A program made the position numbers and the translations under genes. A stretch of DNA of 64,000 nt, taken from Gambelia wislizenii (taxonomy: Eukaryota; Chordata; Lepidosauria; Squamata; Crotaphytidae). Under the pieces are notes generated by a model. It was not told the DNA's origin, did not search any database, and worked only from the letters and a program-made list of their open reading frames with translations. The stretch lies in the NCBI GenBank assembly GCA_030847615.1, contig JAUMIR010000002.1, forward strand, positions 235,867,809-235,931,808. The letters run 5' to 3'. Below, piece after piece: positions 1 to 10,860 of the stretch; within the stretch, counting starts at the first letter, position 1, and every line of letters starts with the position of its first letter.

Positions 1-737
1 TGCACCCTCTACCTACCAGCATATAGGCAGGATGATAACGATAAAAATGCCAACAAGAAACTGAGAAGCAAAACAACAACATCAAAAAACAAAAACAGAA
101 TAAAATTAAGAGTTAGATTAAAATTAAGAGCAACATAAAATGTTACAAAGAATTAAAAGCATGATGGAATACAATGTTTATAAGCTGTCTAAAAGGAAAG
201 AAATAAATGAGCCAATCTTACCGACTCCTTCAAGAGTGAGAGTTCCACAATTGGGGTGCTGCTCCTGAAATGTCTTGAGTACCAACACACCTGGCTTTTC
301 TAGAGGGTGGGACATATAATTGAGGTTGCCAATTCTCGGGGCCTGGCCCTAAGTCTCCAGTTTTCATGAGTCATGTCCAGAGCAGGAGGCCAGGGTGCAT
401 ACTCTCTAGTTTTGGTGGGGTCAGCTCTGGGCAAGAGAAATGGACTATGTGCAGATCTCCAGTTCAGGTTGCTACACTTGGGGCGGGGGGTTCTTTGTCT
501 TTACTTAGTGAGCTTTGTCCTTCCCTCCAAGTTGTTGTAGTAGCAGGGCCCACCCTTTGCTCTGTGTCCACCTTCTGGCTAGAAGTAGGCTATAGTTAAT
601 GAATCTTCCTTGTTCCATTTCCTCAAGTAGGTGAGAAGGAATAATTATATCATTTCACATTAATCTGGAAACAGTCCCTTTAGCTAAGATTTTTGTCTTG
701 ATTTCCAAAGAGGCAGATATGTTCATTCTCTCTCTCT

Positions 738-765
738 GTGCGCGCGCACGCACGCACGCACGCAC
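738..765. repeat. Alternating purine-pyrimidine tract (GC then CGCA)n
   Basis: tgtgcgcgcg followed by repeated cacg units. It is a simple repeat of Z-DNA-prone composition. Confidence 0.85.
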
Positions 766-1089
766 TTGACAATCTGTAAGCCACTATGGCTGGTACTTAA
801 TGCGTAATGGTTAATGACATTACCAGAATTGGCAGCGCTACATATAATAGGGCTTTTGATCTATTCAGTAAGAATAAATCTCACAAACCTTTTTCTTAGA
901 AAGTATGTAGAATCATACTTCCATGTTTGATAGTTATTCATTTGTAAGTCATGAGAGGCAGTCAGGGAGACAGTGGTGGGTGCCCTCATCCTTGTTGAAC
1001 ACTGCCATCCTGTACTTGGATGGCAGTTTTTAGTCTTTGGCATTTTTTAGTCTAGGATCCATTATTATGAGAAATAAACTAGAGCAGTA

Positions 1090-1459
1090 AAAAGCCCAAT
1101 GAGCCCAAAGGACTCACCTACAGTAAGGATTGCTTGCTGAATCTCTGCGTTGATAATTGTTGTGTCTTTCCCGACAGTTTCATTCACCTGGGTGAGTAGC
1201 TCATGCTTGTGTTAGCATTGTGTGTGATTGAGTTAATCAGTCGCTGTAGATGCAGAATATCTCCCTTCAAAAGGGATGTGCCCATAACAGTAACTGGTGT
1301 AGAGACATAGAGCTGGGGGTGGTTGTGAAAGCCCACTCTGGAGCAAACTTGTCGATGGATGGTGAGCACATTTGAAATGTTGAGGAAGTCTGGAGGCAAA
1401 GTATGATAGTGACAGGCACCAAGTGTGGGTCTACAATTTCCCCATTTCACTTCAGACAT
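1090..1459 (-). pseudogene. Decayed minus-strand open frame, possible membrane-protein remnant
   Basis: A 91-codon minus-strand frame (1184-1459) is followed after a stop or frameshift by about 40 further codon-like positions in another frame, to about 1090. The first part has several Cys and a helical stretch (LLKGDILHLQRLINSIT), then an Asn-rich segment with N-x-T/S sites. The second part ends in a hydrophobic run (FGLIGLFTALVYF). That order would suit the ectodomain stalk and membrane anchor of an envelope-like glycoprotein. I cannot assign a family, and chance remains possible. Confidence 0.25.
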
Positions 1460-1777
1460 AATACTGGTTCAGGTGTTTCTCAAAAGTCCATAGAAGAGTC
1501 TAAGTGGCTTGTGCAGCCCATGTTCACCATTGTAATATCTGTGAAGCCACCAACAAGACTCTGTTGATTCAGTCTGTAAGAGCTTGGCTTTTAATATTTG
1601 TGTGTATGCTGACCTTTGGATTAATAGTTACAAATAAAATCTTTCATCAGCTACAGAGCTGACAGAGCACTGCAGAATAGGTAGGTGCACTCCTAATGAA
1701 GCCCTCTTTTCCCTCCATCTACCCTCTTTTCTTCTTCAGCCCATTTACATTTACAATCTGTTTTGATGGATTTCAGC

Positions 1778-1880
1778 CATACTTTGATTGTGATTCCTGC
1801 GTGGCAGAGGGTTGGACTGGATGGCCCTTGTGGTCTCTTCCAGCTCTACAATTCTATGAGTCTATGAGTCTATGGTTCCA
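1778..1880 (+). mobile_element. CR1 LINE 3' end fragment
   Basis: The stretch carries the CR1 3' UTR signature (gattcctgcgtggcagagg, ggttggactggatggccctt) and ends in a degenerating octamer-like tail of repeated tctatgag. It matches the 3' end of the larger CR1 at 48650-50417. Confidence 0.85.
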
Positions 1881-3159
1881 TCCCGACTATTTCCCATCCT
1901 TCGAAGATGGCCGCGCAAAAGATTCTGTGCTTCAAATGTCTTAACACTCCCATGTACTTTTGAGCCTATAACCATGGTGCAGAAATGAGCCCTGAGGAGG
2001 CTTGAGTTCATGTACTGCCAATTCACCTTGATGTAGTGATTCTAGACCGCTATTCTTGTTTAGTCGCAAAGCATTCCAGACAATGGCCTATGCTTGTTAG
2101 AAGCTTAGGATCACAAACCAGAATTAGATTCTGTTTTTCTCCAGCAGATGCAAACCATAGTTTAACTACTTGGTTGAACTGATAAACTGGCCAAGACTGG
2201 AATGTATGAGTCAGGAAAAGGAGGCAGGGACTTTTGAAGCATTTGGCTTCTAGTGGAACATTCTCATAACACCTAACCATAGTTTAGCATTGGAGAAGTG
2301 GACTTATTGAATCATGCTTTGATTCATTCTGGTTGATGCTAGTAAGGGTACCACCAGATTATTGGGGTGGTGATGGTGAATTAGCAGTGTAAAATGTTAT
2401 AAAGGTTCTCTTCTGATTTTGGTTCAACAGCTTAAGTAATGTTTCAGGTTCTCTCCCAGTTTGGGTGCAAAGTTTCAGTTTGAGGTTTGGGTATGGGCTT
2501 GATTTATCTTCCTGCTGATAGTTCAGATTGCATATATTAATTGGTGTGTTGACAGATTTACTTCGTACTGTGGCATTGGACTATAAGGCTTTTAGATCCT
2601 TTCTGACTGATTTTCAGCAACAGGAACACTTTTAGTGAGACATGCCCAGAGGAATTAAAAATGATCTGCAAAGGAAATAAAAGCCCTGTGAAGAGTACTT
2701 TCTGGAGAGAGACCCCATGAAGATAAATACATATGATACATTTCCTCTTTATTCAATTTTTAACAGAGTACTGGCAGGGTGTTAACTGTTTGAATGCATC
2801 TGCTGGAAGCATGGAGAAATGAGAAGTTTCTTGCTAGTGCGTTTGTCACAGGTAGTAAAATTAAAGAGGAACATTTTGTAGCTTTGCTTGGCCTGGCTTT
2901 TGCATTTCCCTTCCTCCATATTATGGTCAATCAATTGTTTGAGTTTTCCCCTACTATCCCAATTCCTTTTAACCTGTGTTGTCTTAGTATGCCCAAGGTG
3001 GTGACATAAAAATTCTTTAAGGCAAGAACCATGAAAGGGATGATAAGAGCTTTTGCCAGACCTGCATATATGCTGGCTAGCTGCTCAGGATCCTTGTTGA
3101 GGTTACCTCCTCTTTTAAGTCATTCCACTGTTCCTGATCCATTTTAGTAGTACACATCA

Positions 3160-3790
3160 TTTGCTTATTTATTTATTTTATTTATATCTTGCCTTTCTTC
3201 CTACTTGGAACCTAAGACAGCTTGCAGCAAGACTAAACAAGATACAGCTAAAAACATGATGATAAAAAATAATTTAAAAACAACTACAGTTGTCCCTCTG
3301 TATCCACGGATTTAAGTATTCATGGCTTGAAAATTTTCTTAAAAAAACAATAATCCAAAAAGCAAACCTTGATTTTGCCATCTTATATAAGGGACACCAT
3401 TTTGCTATGCCATTGCATATCATGGGACTTGAGTATTCACGGATATTGGTATCCACGGGGGGTCCTGGAACCAAACCCCAGCGAATATGAAGGGACAACT
3501 ATATAAGATAAAAATTCAGATCACACACATAAACACACACACACACTAAAAAGATTCCCTGCACTCATTTAATCATTAAATGCCTGCTTAAATAAAGAAG
3601 GTCTTTGCTGGTGAAAGAAGAACAGAGCGGGAACCATCTGAACCTCCTATGGAAGGGAATTCCACAGCCTTGGAGCAGCCACCAAGAAGGCTTTCTCCCA
3701 TGTTCTTCAGCAAATGAGCCTGTGATGTTGGTGGGACAAAGAGAAAGTCCTCCAGAGAAGTTTGCTGTTTCAGAGACTGTTCCACCTATA
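3160..3790 (-). mobile_element. LINE 3' end in antisense, split by a pogo-type MITE
   Basis: It opens with the A/T tail and reverse-complement promoter-distal signature (atttatatcttgcctttctt) and continues with the segment about 'gggaattccacagccttggagc' type text that recurs at 4430-4570 and 56290-56400. The MITE at 3287-3501 interrupts it. The clade (L2-, CR1- or SINE-related) is not resolved by eye. Confidence 0.55.
3287..3501. mobile_element. pogo/Tigger-type MITE, 215 bp
   Basis: The left end cagttgtccctctgtatcc and the right end (gaagggacaact, then a) are inverted repeats flanked by TA dinucleotides. The interior has the Tigger/MER2-like phrases ggtcctggaaccaaacccc and tatccacgg. It is inserted in the antisense LINE 3' end at 3160-3790. 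The same family occurs at 57068-57296. Confidence 0.8.
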
Positions 3791-3799
3791 GTAAAGCTG

Positions 3800-4009
3800 C
3801 AGAGGACCCCTGTAGCCACTGATTCAGTTATCCATAGAACACAAAAAAGTGTCCTCTCTAGCCATTTTCTAGGTCCTCCAAGGCAATTCTATGGTATTTT
3901 AAACTGGAAGTCCCATTTTTTCCCCAATGGCGTTCACTATTATTCATGGTTTTTGGTATCCACACCACCACCCCAGAACCAATCCCCATCAGGTATGGAG
4001 GTCCTACTA
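3800..4009. mobile_element. pogo-type MITE, second subfamily
   Basis: The left end agaggacccctgtagcc and right end ggtatggaggtcctacta form diverged inverted repeats, with TA after the right end. The interior (gtgtcctctctagccatttt) is shared with 55556-55945 and 60972-61235, which defines a family of at least three copies. Confidence 0.7.
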
Positions 4010-4174
4010 TACCTCTGGTTCAGGTACTTCTCACAACTCTTCTGAATCCCAGATTAATCAGTAGAGAAACTTGAAAGTATATCGCTGGAGGAAAGGGATG
4101 GGTAGATATCAGGCTTTGTGGAATTTACTTTTTAAAATATTAGCTCCCCCTCACCCTATCTACAAAGAGCCAAG

Positions 4175-4575
4175 TAATAATAATAATAATAATAATAATA
4201 ATATTTATTTATACCCCGCCCCTCTGTTAAAACAATCGGGGCGGCTTACAAAAATTAAAATACAATACAGATAAAAATCCCTAAACACCCCCACCCTCCC
4301 CCATAAAAAAATATTAAACAAATGTAAATCAAAAGCAACGGTCTAAAATCACCTTTAAAAACAATAAATACAATAAATAGCCAGCGGACTAAAAGAAGCC
4401 AGGATCCCCTGAGGCCGGGAACTAATCAGGAAAGGCCTGCCGAAAGAGATCTGTCTTTAGTGCTTTTTTAAAGATACTCAGGCTTGTTATCTGACGGATC
4501 TCGTTCGGCAGGTCATTCCACAATTTGGGGGCGATTACCGAAAAGGCCCTCTGGGAGGTTGCAGACAGCCTAGAT
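4175..4575 (-). mobile_element. LINE/SINE 3' end in antisense, with (TAA)n tail
   Basis: A (TAA)n tract at 4175-4203 is followed by tttataccccgcccctctg, the reverse complement of a typical amniote retroposon tail (gggcggggtataaata). A segment with 'aggtcattccacaatttggg' text follows. The orientation is inferred from the tail position. Confidence 0.65.
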
Positions 4576-4851
4576 TTTTGTATTATCATAGTGGTTTATT
4601 GAGGCAGACAAAACACTTAGAATTGAAGTACTATATACCTCTGAGTGTATGCTCAGGCCAGGAGTTTGTTTTCATTACCAGGACAGAGCGCCCAGCCTTT
4701 TCACACAAAAATCCACTCCTAGTTTCCTTCAACTTCTCTTTGTTTGAGCTGCAAAAGAGACTTAGTTTTGCTGTTACAGGTCTCTTGCAAGTCAGCCCAG
4801 AGATCTGTTAGTAGAGCCCAATGTATCTTCTGGCCTACACTTACTCTAGAT

Positions 4852-5026
4852 CAGGGTTTCTCAACTAGGGTTCCACAAGAGGTTGCTAGGGGTTCCACAA
4901 GATATTGAGATTGGGGGGGGGGACTTTTTTTTTTAGTTGTAGATACAATAATTTTGAGGCAGGGTTTCCTGAGACCTGAAAATTGTTTAAAAAGTTTTAC
5001 CAGAGTAAAAAGGTTGAGAAAGGATG
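4852..5026. mobile_element. hAT-type MITE 1, 175 bp
   Basis: The ends CAGGGTTTCTCAAC and GTTGAGAAAGGATG are imperfect inverted repeats. A perfect 8-bp target-site duplication CTCTAGAT flanks them (4844-4851 and 5027-5034). The duplication fits the nnnTAnnn pattern described for Buster-group hAT elements. Confidence 0.85.
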
Positions 5027-5034
5027 CTCTAGAT

Positions 5035-5168
5035 AAGGGTGGGAGCCTTTGTACCGTTCAGATGTTTTAGACTTCAATTTCCAGAAGCCCTAGCCAACAT
5101 GGACAGTGTTGGGGGACTGTGGGAGTTGTAGTCCAGAACATCTAGCAGACCAAATATTCCCCACCCTG
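5035..5168. mobile_element. hAT-type MITE 2, 134 bp, abutting MITE 1
   Basis: The left end aagggtgggagcctttg and right end aatattccccaccctg are inverted repeats. Flanking octamers are CTCTAGAT (5027-5034, shared with MITE 1) and CTCTAGAG (5169-5176). The centre has the mirrored 'cttcaatttccag / gagttgtagtcc' text seen in diverged form near 27170-27320 and 51420-51500. Confidence 0.75.
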
Positions 5169-5176
5169 CTCTAGAG

Positions 5177-6662
5177 TAGGAATCACAGTTGACCATGATG
5201 CATTTGGTCTCAGTCTCTTCAATGTCTTCCTATTTTTTTCACTCAGTTCTGTGGCTGATCTTGATTATGGCATTTCAAGAGTTGAGATTTTATCAACTGT
5301 GTTTCATTTGCAAATTGATTAATGGTGCTTAAGGAGCCTAAATGCAATCAAAATGTTTCAACAGCTTTGTCCCTACATACTGTAGGAATCTACTCCTGAC
5401 CCTTTGCTTGTAGTAACAAGTGCATTTTGAGCTAGTGGTGTTAAAATATATGTGTATGTGTGGACACACAAATATAGGAGTGGCTGAGAATATTCGGTGT
5501 GCTTTTTAAAAGTCTCTTGTGCATCATAGGCTATTTTCTCTTGATATGGGTAACATGGAGGCACTTCTGCTCCTAACTTGAGAAATAACCTTGTTCACCT
5601 GAGATTCCTCCTGTATTTCTGCAAGCTATCTATGCAGTGGGAAGGCAGGGAAATGGACTTGAACGATGTTCCCCTGACAGAAGGAGACGGTAGAGGTGTA
5701 TTTCTAGAGATCAACCACATCTGGATACCCAGTTTGGGAATCACTGGCCCAGATAGTTTGAGTCCTGAAAGGGGTGACAAATGCTCAAGAACAGGGATGG
5801 ACAGCTGTGCAGGAGGCAAGGGCCATGAGTATTTTTCCTCCCTGTGCCTTCCCAATGGGCCACACTAGCACATTTTGGCAGATCCTTTTCTTTTCCTTCG
5901 TTCCTTTTCCTTTTTCTTTTTTTTTGGGGGGGGGGAGGTTAGGGTTGGGGAAGCAAGCTGCTGTTTTTTAGGTGGTTCTGGAAGATCTTGGTCATTCTAG
6001 GGACACAAAAAAATCACTCAAAAATTGGCCTGATTTTTTTTAAAAGGGGGGGCTGGAGGTTTGGGGTGGGGGCTTCTGGAGGACTTAAGAGTCCTGTAGG
6101 TCATATGCAGTCCATTGGCTGCACATTGCCCACCCCAGACCTAGAGCACATACATGTTAGCATATTATTCTTAGGAAGACATCTGAACTTTTGTCAGTTT
6201 GTCAACCATCTTAACAGCACATGGCGGGGGGCAAATATTGTACAATATTTAATGCCAATTTGCTCTTATTCAATAGATCTTTGGTGTTCTTACACATTTC
6301 TCTGCTGCCATGCGCAGGTTGCAGAACATTGCCTAGGAGAGCTGTCTGGCATCCTCTTTAATCATCTTCTTCTACTTAAAGGGTCATCTTTTTTTAGCAG
6401 GTGTTTGTTAATCTGTCTGGTTTATGTTGTGGGGTTTTTTTTCCTGTTCCTGTCAGCTTTTATTGTTTTCTTTGTTTTCATTTTTTTTTGTTGTAAATTG
6501 CCTTTCCTTGAATGGAAAATATATACATTTACCAATATAAACGAAATGTAATCTAGCATTCTGCCTTCCTTGTGGTCAGCCAGATGTTTTTCAGTGGCAT
6601 AAACAAAGCACAAAGCAATGGCAATTCCCGTACGTTTGCTGCCACTGCCACCCAGCAACTTA
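5177..6662. other. Intron sequence without recognisable gene or element
   Basis: AT-rich intronic DNA with T-rich and G-rich runs near 5885-5950 and 6015-6075. The open frames here have no recognisable protein features and are read as chance. Confidence 0.6.
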
Positions 6663-8254
6663 CCGTATATTCCGGCGTATAAGACGACCCGGCGTATAAG
6701 ACGACCCCCCCAATTTTTAAGGGGAAATGCAGAGTTTGCGATATATTCGCCCTATAAGACGACCCCCTCTTCCAACGCATAGCCCCCGCATGCCCCTCCT
6801 GCGCTCTCTTCCAGGAGGGAGTGCAGGAGGAGGATGCGGAGGCTGTGCGCCCAAAAGGGGCACGTTCGCCCCTTCTCCCCACCTTCCAGGAAGGTGGGGA
6901 GAAGGGGCGAATCGCGGTTTGGCCGCGCAGCCTCTCCATGCCCCTCCTGTGCTCCCTCCTGGAAGGGAGCACAGGAGGGGGATCGGGAGGCTGCCCGGCC
7001 AAACCGGGCACGTTCGCCCCTTCTCCCCACCTTCCAGGAAGGTGGGGAGAAGGGGCGAATCGCGGTTTGGCCGCGCAGCCTCTCCATGCCCCTCCTGCGC
7101 TCCCTTCAAGGAGGGAGCGCAGGAGGGGGATCGGGAGGCTGCCCGGCCAAACCGGGCACGTTCGCCCCTTCTCCCCACCTTCCAGGAAGGTGGGGAGAAG
7201 GGGCGAATCGCGGTTTGGCCGCGCAGCCTCTCCATGCCCCTCCTGCGCTCCCTCCTGGAAGGGAGCGCAGGAGGGGGATCGGGAGGCTGCCCGGCCAAAC
7301 CGGGCACGTTCGCCCCTTCTCCCCACCTTCCAGGAAGGTGGGGAGAAGGGACGAATCGCAGTTTGGCCGCGCAGCCTCTCCATGCCCCTCCTGCGCTCCC
7401 TTCCAGGAGCGAGCGCAGGAGGGGGATCCAGAGGCTGCCCGGCCAAACCGGGCACGTTCGCCCCTTCTCCCCACCTTCCAGGAAGGTGGGGAGAAGGGGC
7501 GAATCGCGGTTTGGCCGCGCAGCCTCTCCATGCCCCTCCTGCGCTCCCTTCAAGGAGGGAGCGCAGGAGGGGGATCGGGAGGCTGCCCGGCCAAACCGGG
7601 CACGTTCGCCCCTTCTCCCCACCTTCCAGGAAGGTGGGGAGAAGGGGCGAATCGCGGTTTGGCCGCGCAGCCTCTCCATGCCCCTCCTGCGCTCCCTTCA
7701 AGGAGGGAGCGCAGGAGGGGGATCGGGAGGCTGCCCGGCCAAACCGGGCACGTTCGCCCCTTCTCCCCACCTTCCAGGAAGGTGGGGAGAAGGGGCGAAT
7801 CGCGGTTTGGCCGCGCAGCCTCTCCATGCCCCTCCTGCGCTCCCTTCCAGGAGGGAGCGCAGGAGGGGGATCCGCAAACTGTGCGGCCAAACGGGGCACA
7901 TTCGCCCCTTCTCCCCACCTTCCTGGAAGGTGGGGAGAGGGGGCGAATCGCGGGTTTGCCTCCGCCGCTGCAGAAGCGCTCGAGCAGCGGCTGCGGCAAA
8001 CCGCAATGTTCGCCCCCCTCCTCTTTCTTCCGTTGCTCCCCAAAGGGGGAGAAGGCAGAGGAGGGGGGCGAATGATCTTCAAAACACTTTGCTTCACCCC
8101 CCCTGCCCCATCTCCTGCCTCTTCGCTCCGTTTGCGAAGAGGCAGGAGATAGGCAGGTGGGTGAAGCAAAGTGTATCCGGCGTATAGGACGACTGTCAAT
8201 TTTGGAGGGCACTTTTGAGTGCTCAAAAGTCGTCTTATACGCCGGAATATACGG
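6663..8254. mobile_element. Foldback-like TIR element with expanded hairpin interior, 1.59 kb
   Basis: Perfect 26-bp terminal inverted repeats at 6663-6688 and 8229-8254 (start CCGTATATTCCGGCGTATAA) are flanked by TA on both sides. The left TIR is partly duplicated in tandem (ggcgtataagacgaccc twice), and another inner copy (ccggcgtataggacgac) lies near 8176. The interior is a GC-rich tandem array of 148-bp palindromic units, followed by a distinct palindrome at about 8085-8170 centred on a short loop in ctcttcgctccgtttgcgaagag. No transposase is present. The TA duplication suggests a mariner/Tc1/pogo-like mobiliser, but the family is unknown to me. Open frames of up to 557 codons on both strands come from the array and are not annotated as genes. 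Confidence 0.85.
6865..8048. repeat. Eight tandem 148-bp palindromic units
   Basis: The motif ttcgccccttctccccacc starts at 6865, 7013, 7161, 7309, 7457, 7605, 7753 and 7901, an exact 148-bp period. Each unit has two inverted repeats. One is a ~47-bp hairpin (gccccttctccccaccttcc against ggaaggtggggagaaggggc). The other is a longer one (cccctcctgcgctccc against gggagcgcaggagggg) nested inside gcggtttggccg...cggccaaaccgggc. Units are nearly identical in the centre and diverge at both edges, as expected for expansion by unequal exchange or slippage. Confidence 0.95.
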
Positions 8255-8339
8255 TATATATTCGCTTGGTCCCACTTGACTCTTTACACTATTGTGCCCG
8301 GCGAAACAAACCAGGAACAGTTCGTTTAGCATGTAATTT

Positions 8340-8612
8340 TAACTAGAGATGGCTTTTTGTTCCCTTGTCAAGCCATGAGTAATAAATCGAAAACAAATTT
8401 GGAATGTGATCCTGGCTTGTAAAGGGAGTATCAAGCCAGGATCACTGATTTAGATGATATGCTTGGCAAGCTCTTCCTAGTTTGTTTAGCCCATTGTGTT
8501 AATGGGAGTAGCCAAACAAGACTTGAGGTAGTTAATTAGCTCATGGTTAGAATCTTGGCTTTGTGTTCTGTGTGAACATGGTAGTCACTGTTTCTAAGCC
8601 AGGTTGTTCTAT
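8340..8612. repeat. Unclassified dispersed repeat
   Basis: The sequence is mirrored on a small scale (gatcctggcttgtaaa / tatcaagccaggatc). It shares the phrase tttgtttagcccattgtgttaatggg with 44088-44140. It may be an old MITE; no ends are clear. Confidence 0.45.
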
Positions 8613-8624
8613 TTCAGTGGTGTA

Positions 8625-9187
8625 GATTTAAACCCGGCCTGGCTAAAAAGCTGTATGCCCTCCATGTGGTGGCAAAACTACAAGTCCCACACATCGACGC
8701 ACCGGTTTCTGAATTGGTATCATCTCCTATTTTTTGCTGGGATGGAGAAGAAACACTGAAGGTCCCCGAGGATAGACGGATGGATGTGGCACTTAAACAG
8801 GCCCATGAGGCCCTATCCCTGGCCATTCATGCTTCCACAACGGCCATCATGATGGTCCAGGCCGCGATTCAGTGGTCAAAGGATGCCCTGAATGACATGC
8901 CAAGAGCACAGACCAGGATTTGGCAGGACCTCAACAAACTGATGAAGGTCTCCGCCTTCCTGGCTGATAGCACCTTGGACTTTATCCAGTTTTGTGCAAG
9001 GGCTCAGGCAGTGACGGTTGCTGCTAGAAGACAAGTGTGGTTAAAGTTGTGGAATGTGGATTTCAAGTCAAAGCAAAACCTAGTCTCATCATCATTCCTA
9101 GGTGAGAAGTTATTTGGCGAATCACTCGAACCGGTGCTGGTGGAGGATAAGGATAAGAAGAAGACGGCCTCTTCCCGTAAACGTTAG
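8625..9187 (+). pseudogene. DIRS copy A gag-like frame
   Basis: An open frame of more than 170 codons contains ARRQVWLKLWNVD, the counterpart of RRATWLRHWNV in copy B and [12 protein letters not shown] in copy C, and ends in a Lys-rich stretch (EDKDKKKTASSRKR). DIRS first open frames encode a capsid-like protein. The true start lies in the missing 5' part, so the internal Met at 8666 is not a real start. Confidence 0.75.
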
Positions 9188-9341
9188 GAGAGAAGGTTCG
9201 CGAGACGCTACCAGTCCTTTCGGACTTCAGGGAACTACCAGGGGGCATCTTCTTCCTTGAACCATTCCAGCACCAGGGACTTCAGATCATCTAGGCTGCG
9301 GTGGGGAGACAACAGATACCACCGCAGAAACCAGCAGGGAG

Positions 9342-10200
9342 GTGCTGGGAAGCCTACACAAACCCAGTCGTCCACCAAATCTATCAGCAAGTCTGAACAA
9401 TGACGATTCCCTCCCAGTGGGGGGAAGGCTACAGGCCTACGTGGGGGCTTGGGAAAACTCTACCTCGGACAGATGGATCCTGCAGTCAATACGGCAGGGC
9501 TACCGGATAGAGTTTTCTCGACCACCTTCACGTTGGTTTATTCCGACTCTGTACCAGAGGGATACAGACAAGCAAATCTTGATGACAGAGATGATCCAGT
9601 GCATTTTACAGATGGGGGCCATAGAGGAGGTCCAGGAATCACAACAGAGCAGGGGTTGTTATTTGATCTTGTTCCTAGTTCCGAAGAAGAACGGCACCTG
9701 GAGGGCAATCCTGAATTTGAGAGCAGTCAACAAGTTTGTACGGAAGCGGAAATTCAGGATGGAGACACTGCGGCACATCCTGGAAGCCATAAAACCGGGG
9801 GATTACCTCTCCTCTCAGGATCTACAGGATGCATATCTCCACATTCCAATACATCAGGACTACCATCAATTTCTTCGCTTCTGCTATGATGGCAGGCATT
9901 ATCAGTACAAGGCCCTCCCCTTTGGCCTATCTTCGGCACCCAGGGTCTTCATGAAGATCATGGTAGCCCTGGTAGCATGCTGCTGGTGATCAGGGATACA
10001 TGTCTGTCCCTACATGGACGACCTGCTAATCCGTTTCCCGTCCAGACAACTGGCAGAAAAGGAGGTCAACCTAGTTTTAGAATCCCTCCAGAGACACAGT
10101 TTTCAAGTCAGCTTCGACAAGAGCCTATTGTCTCCTTGCCAGCAAATTCAGCATCTTGGAGCACTAGTGGACTTGGCGGGGGTGTTGGGTCCTACCCCCA
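9342..10200 (+). pseudogene. DIRS copy A reverse transcriptase with in-frame stop
   Basis: RT motifs read [20 protein letters not shown], then SSQDLQDAYLHIPI (first catalytic Asp), [14 protein letters not shown], and PYMDDLLIRFPS (catalytic YMDD, 10011-10022). One TGA at 9987-9989 lies between the last two motifs in the same frame. The frame is otherwise open from 9342 through the YMDD box, so damage here is slight. Confidence 0.88.
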
Positions 10201-10489
10201 GAGCGGGTCAGCTCTATTCAGAAAGCAGTACAGAAAGTGCTGCCGACGGCCAGGGTGGATATCATGCACCTGCCGCACCTCCAGAGCCTAATGAAAGCAG
10301 CAATAGAGTGCCTTCTGTGGGCAGGGTTTCACGCCAGAATGCTACAATGGTTCCTGCTTCCTTTTCAGGAAGAGATTACCCGCAAGAAACACCACACAGT
10401 GAGACTACTTCAAGAGGTCGTGGTATCACTTCAGTGATGGCTGTTGCTGGCCATACACAAAGGCCAGCATCTGTGGCAACAGAGCAGAG

Positions 10490-10860
10490 TGCAAATCACT
10501 ACAGATGCCAGTCTTTGAGGGTGGGGAGCCCACTGCAGACCCCACCTGGGCCAGGGCAAATGGTCAGCAAAGGAAGCAGCTCACAGCATCAACTGGCTGG
10601 AGCTCAGAGCGGTCAGACTGGCTGTCATAGCCTTCAGGCATCTGGTCAAGGACAAGGTGGTTCTAATACGCACAGACAACGTCACAACGAATGCGCACAT
10701 AAACCGCCAGGGCGGAACCAGGTCTCAGGCCCTCATGGCTGAGTCAACTTGATTATTCAAGTGGGCAGAGGAGAACCTAATTTTGATAGCGGCAGAGCAT
10801 CTCCAGGGGAGCTCAGTCTAAAAGCAGACTGGCTCAGCCGGTCAGACATAGACCAAGGAG
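10490..10860 (+). pseudogene. DIRS copy A RNase H remnant
   Basis: ITTDASL, then a TGA, GWGAHC, then INWLELRAVRLAV and RTDNVTTNAHINRQGG follow the RNase H order of Asp, Glu, Asp seen intact in copy B (LELRAARLALVHF, LTDNTTTRAYISKQGG). Stops break the frame. Confidence 0.75.

Larger units (their letters stand above)
1..3159. other. Presumed intron 1 of TFCP2, start of window
   Basis: No coding exon is recognisable. The stretch holds a short CG/CACG alternating tract, a decayed minus-strand open frame (1090-1459), a CR1 tail (1778-1880), and otherwise AT-rich non-coding DNA. Its assignment to intron 1 is inferred from the absence of the first coding exon anywhere upstream of 28647. Confidence 0.6.

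Noticed and set aside
5988..6551. A 187-codon plus-strand frame as a gene
   Set aside because: T-rich, hydrophobic low-complexity translation with no splice-flanked structure, no motif and no support from context.
6553..8226. A 557-codon minus-strand open frame and several plus-strand frames of 413-486 codons as genes
   Set aside because: They coincide with the GC-rich 148-bp palindromic array, recur in several frames on both strands and show no protein family. The absence of stops is explained by composition and repetition.
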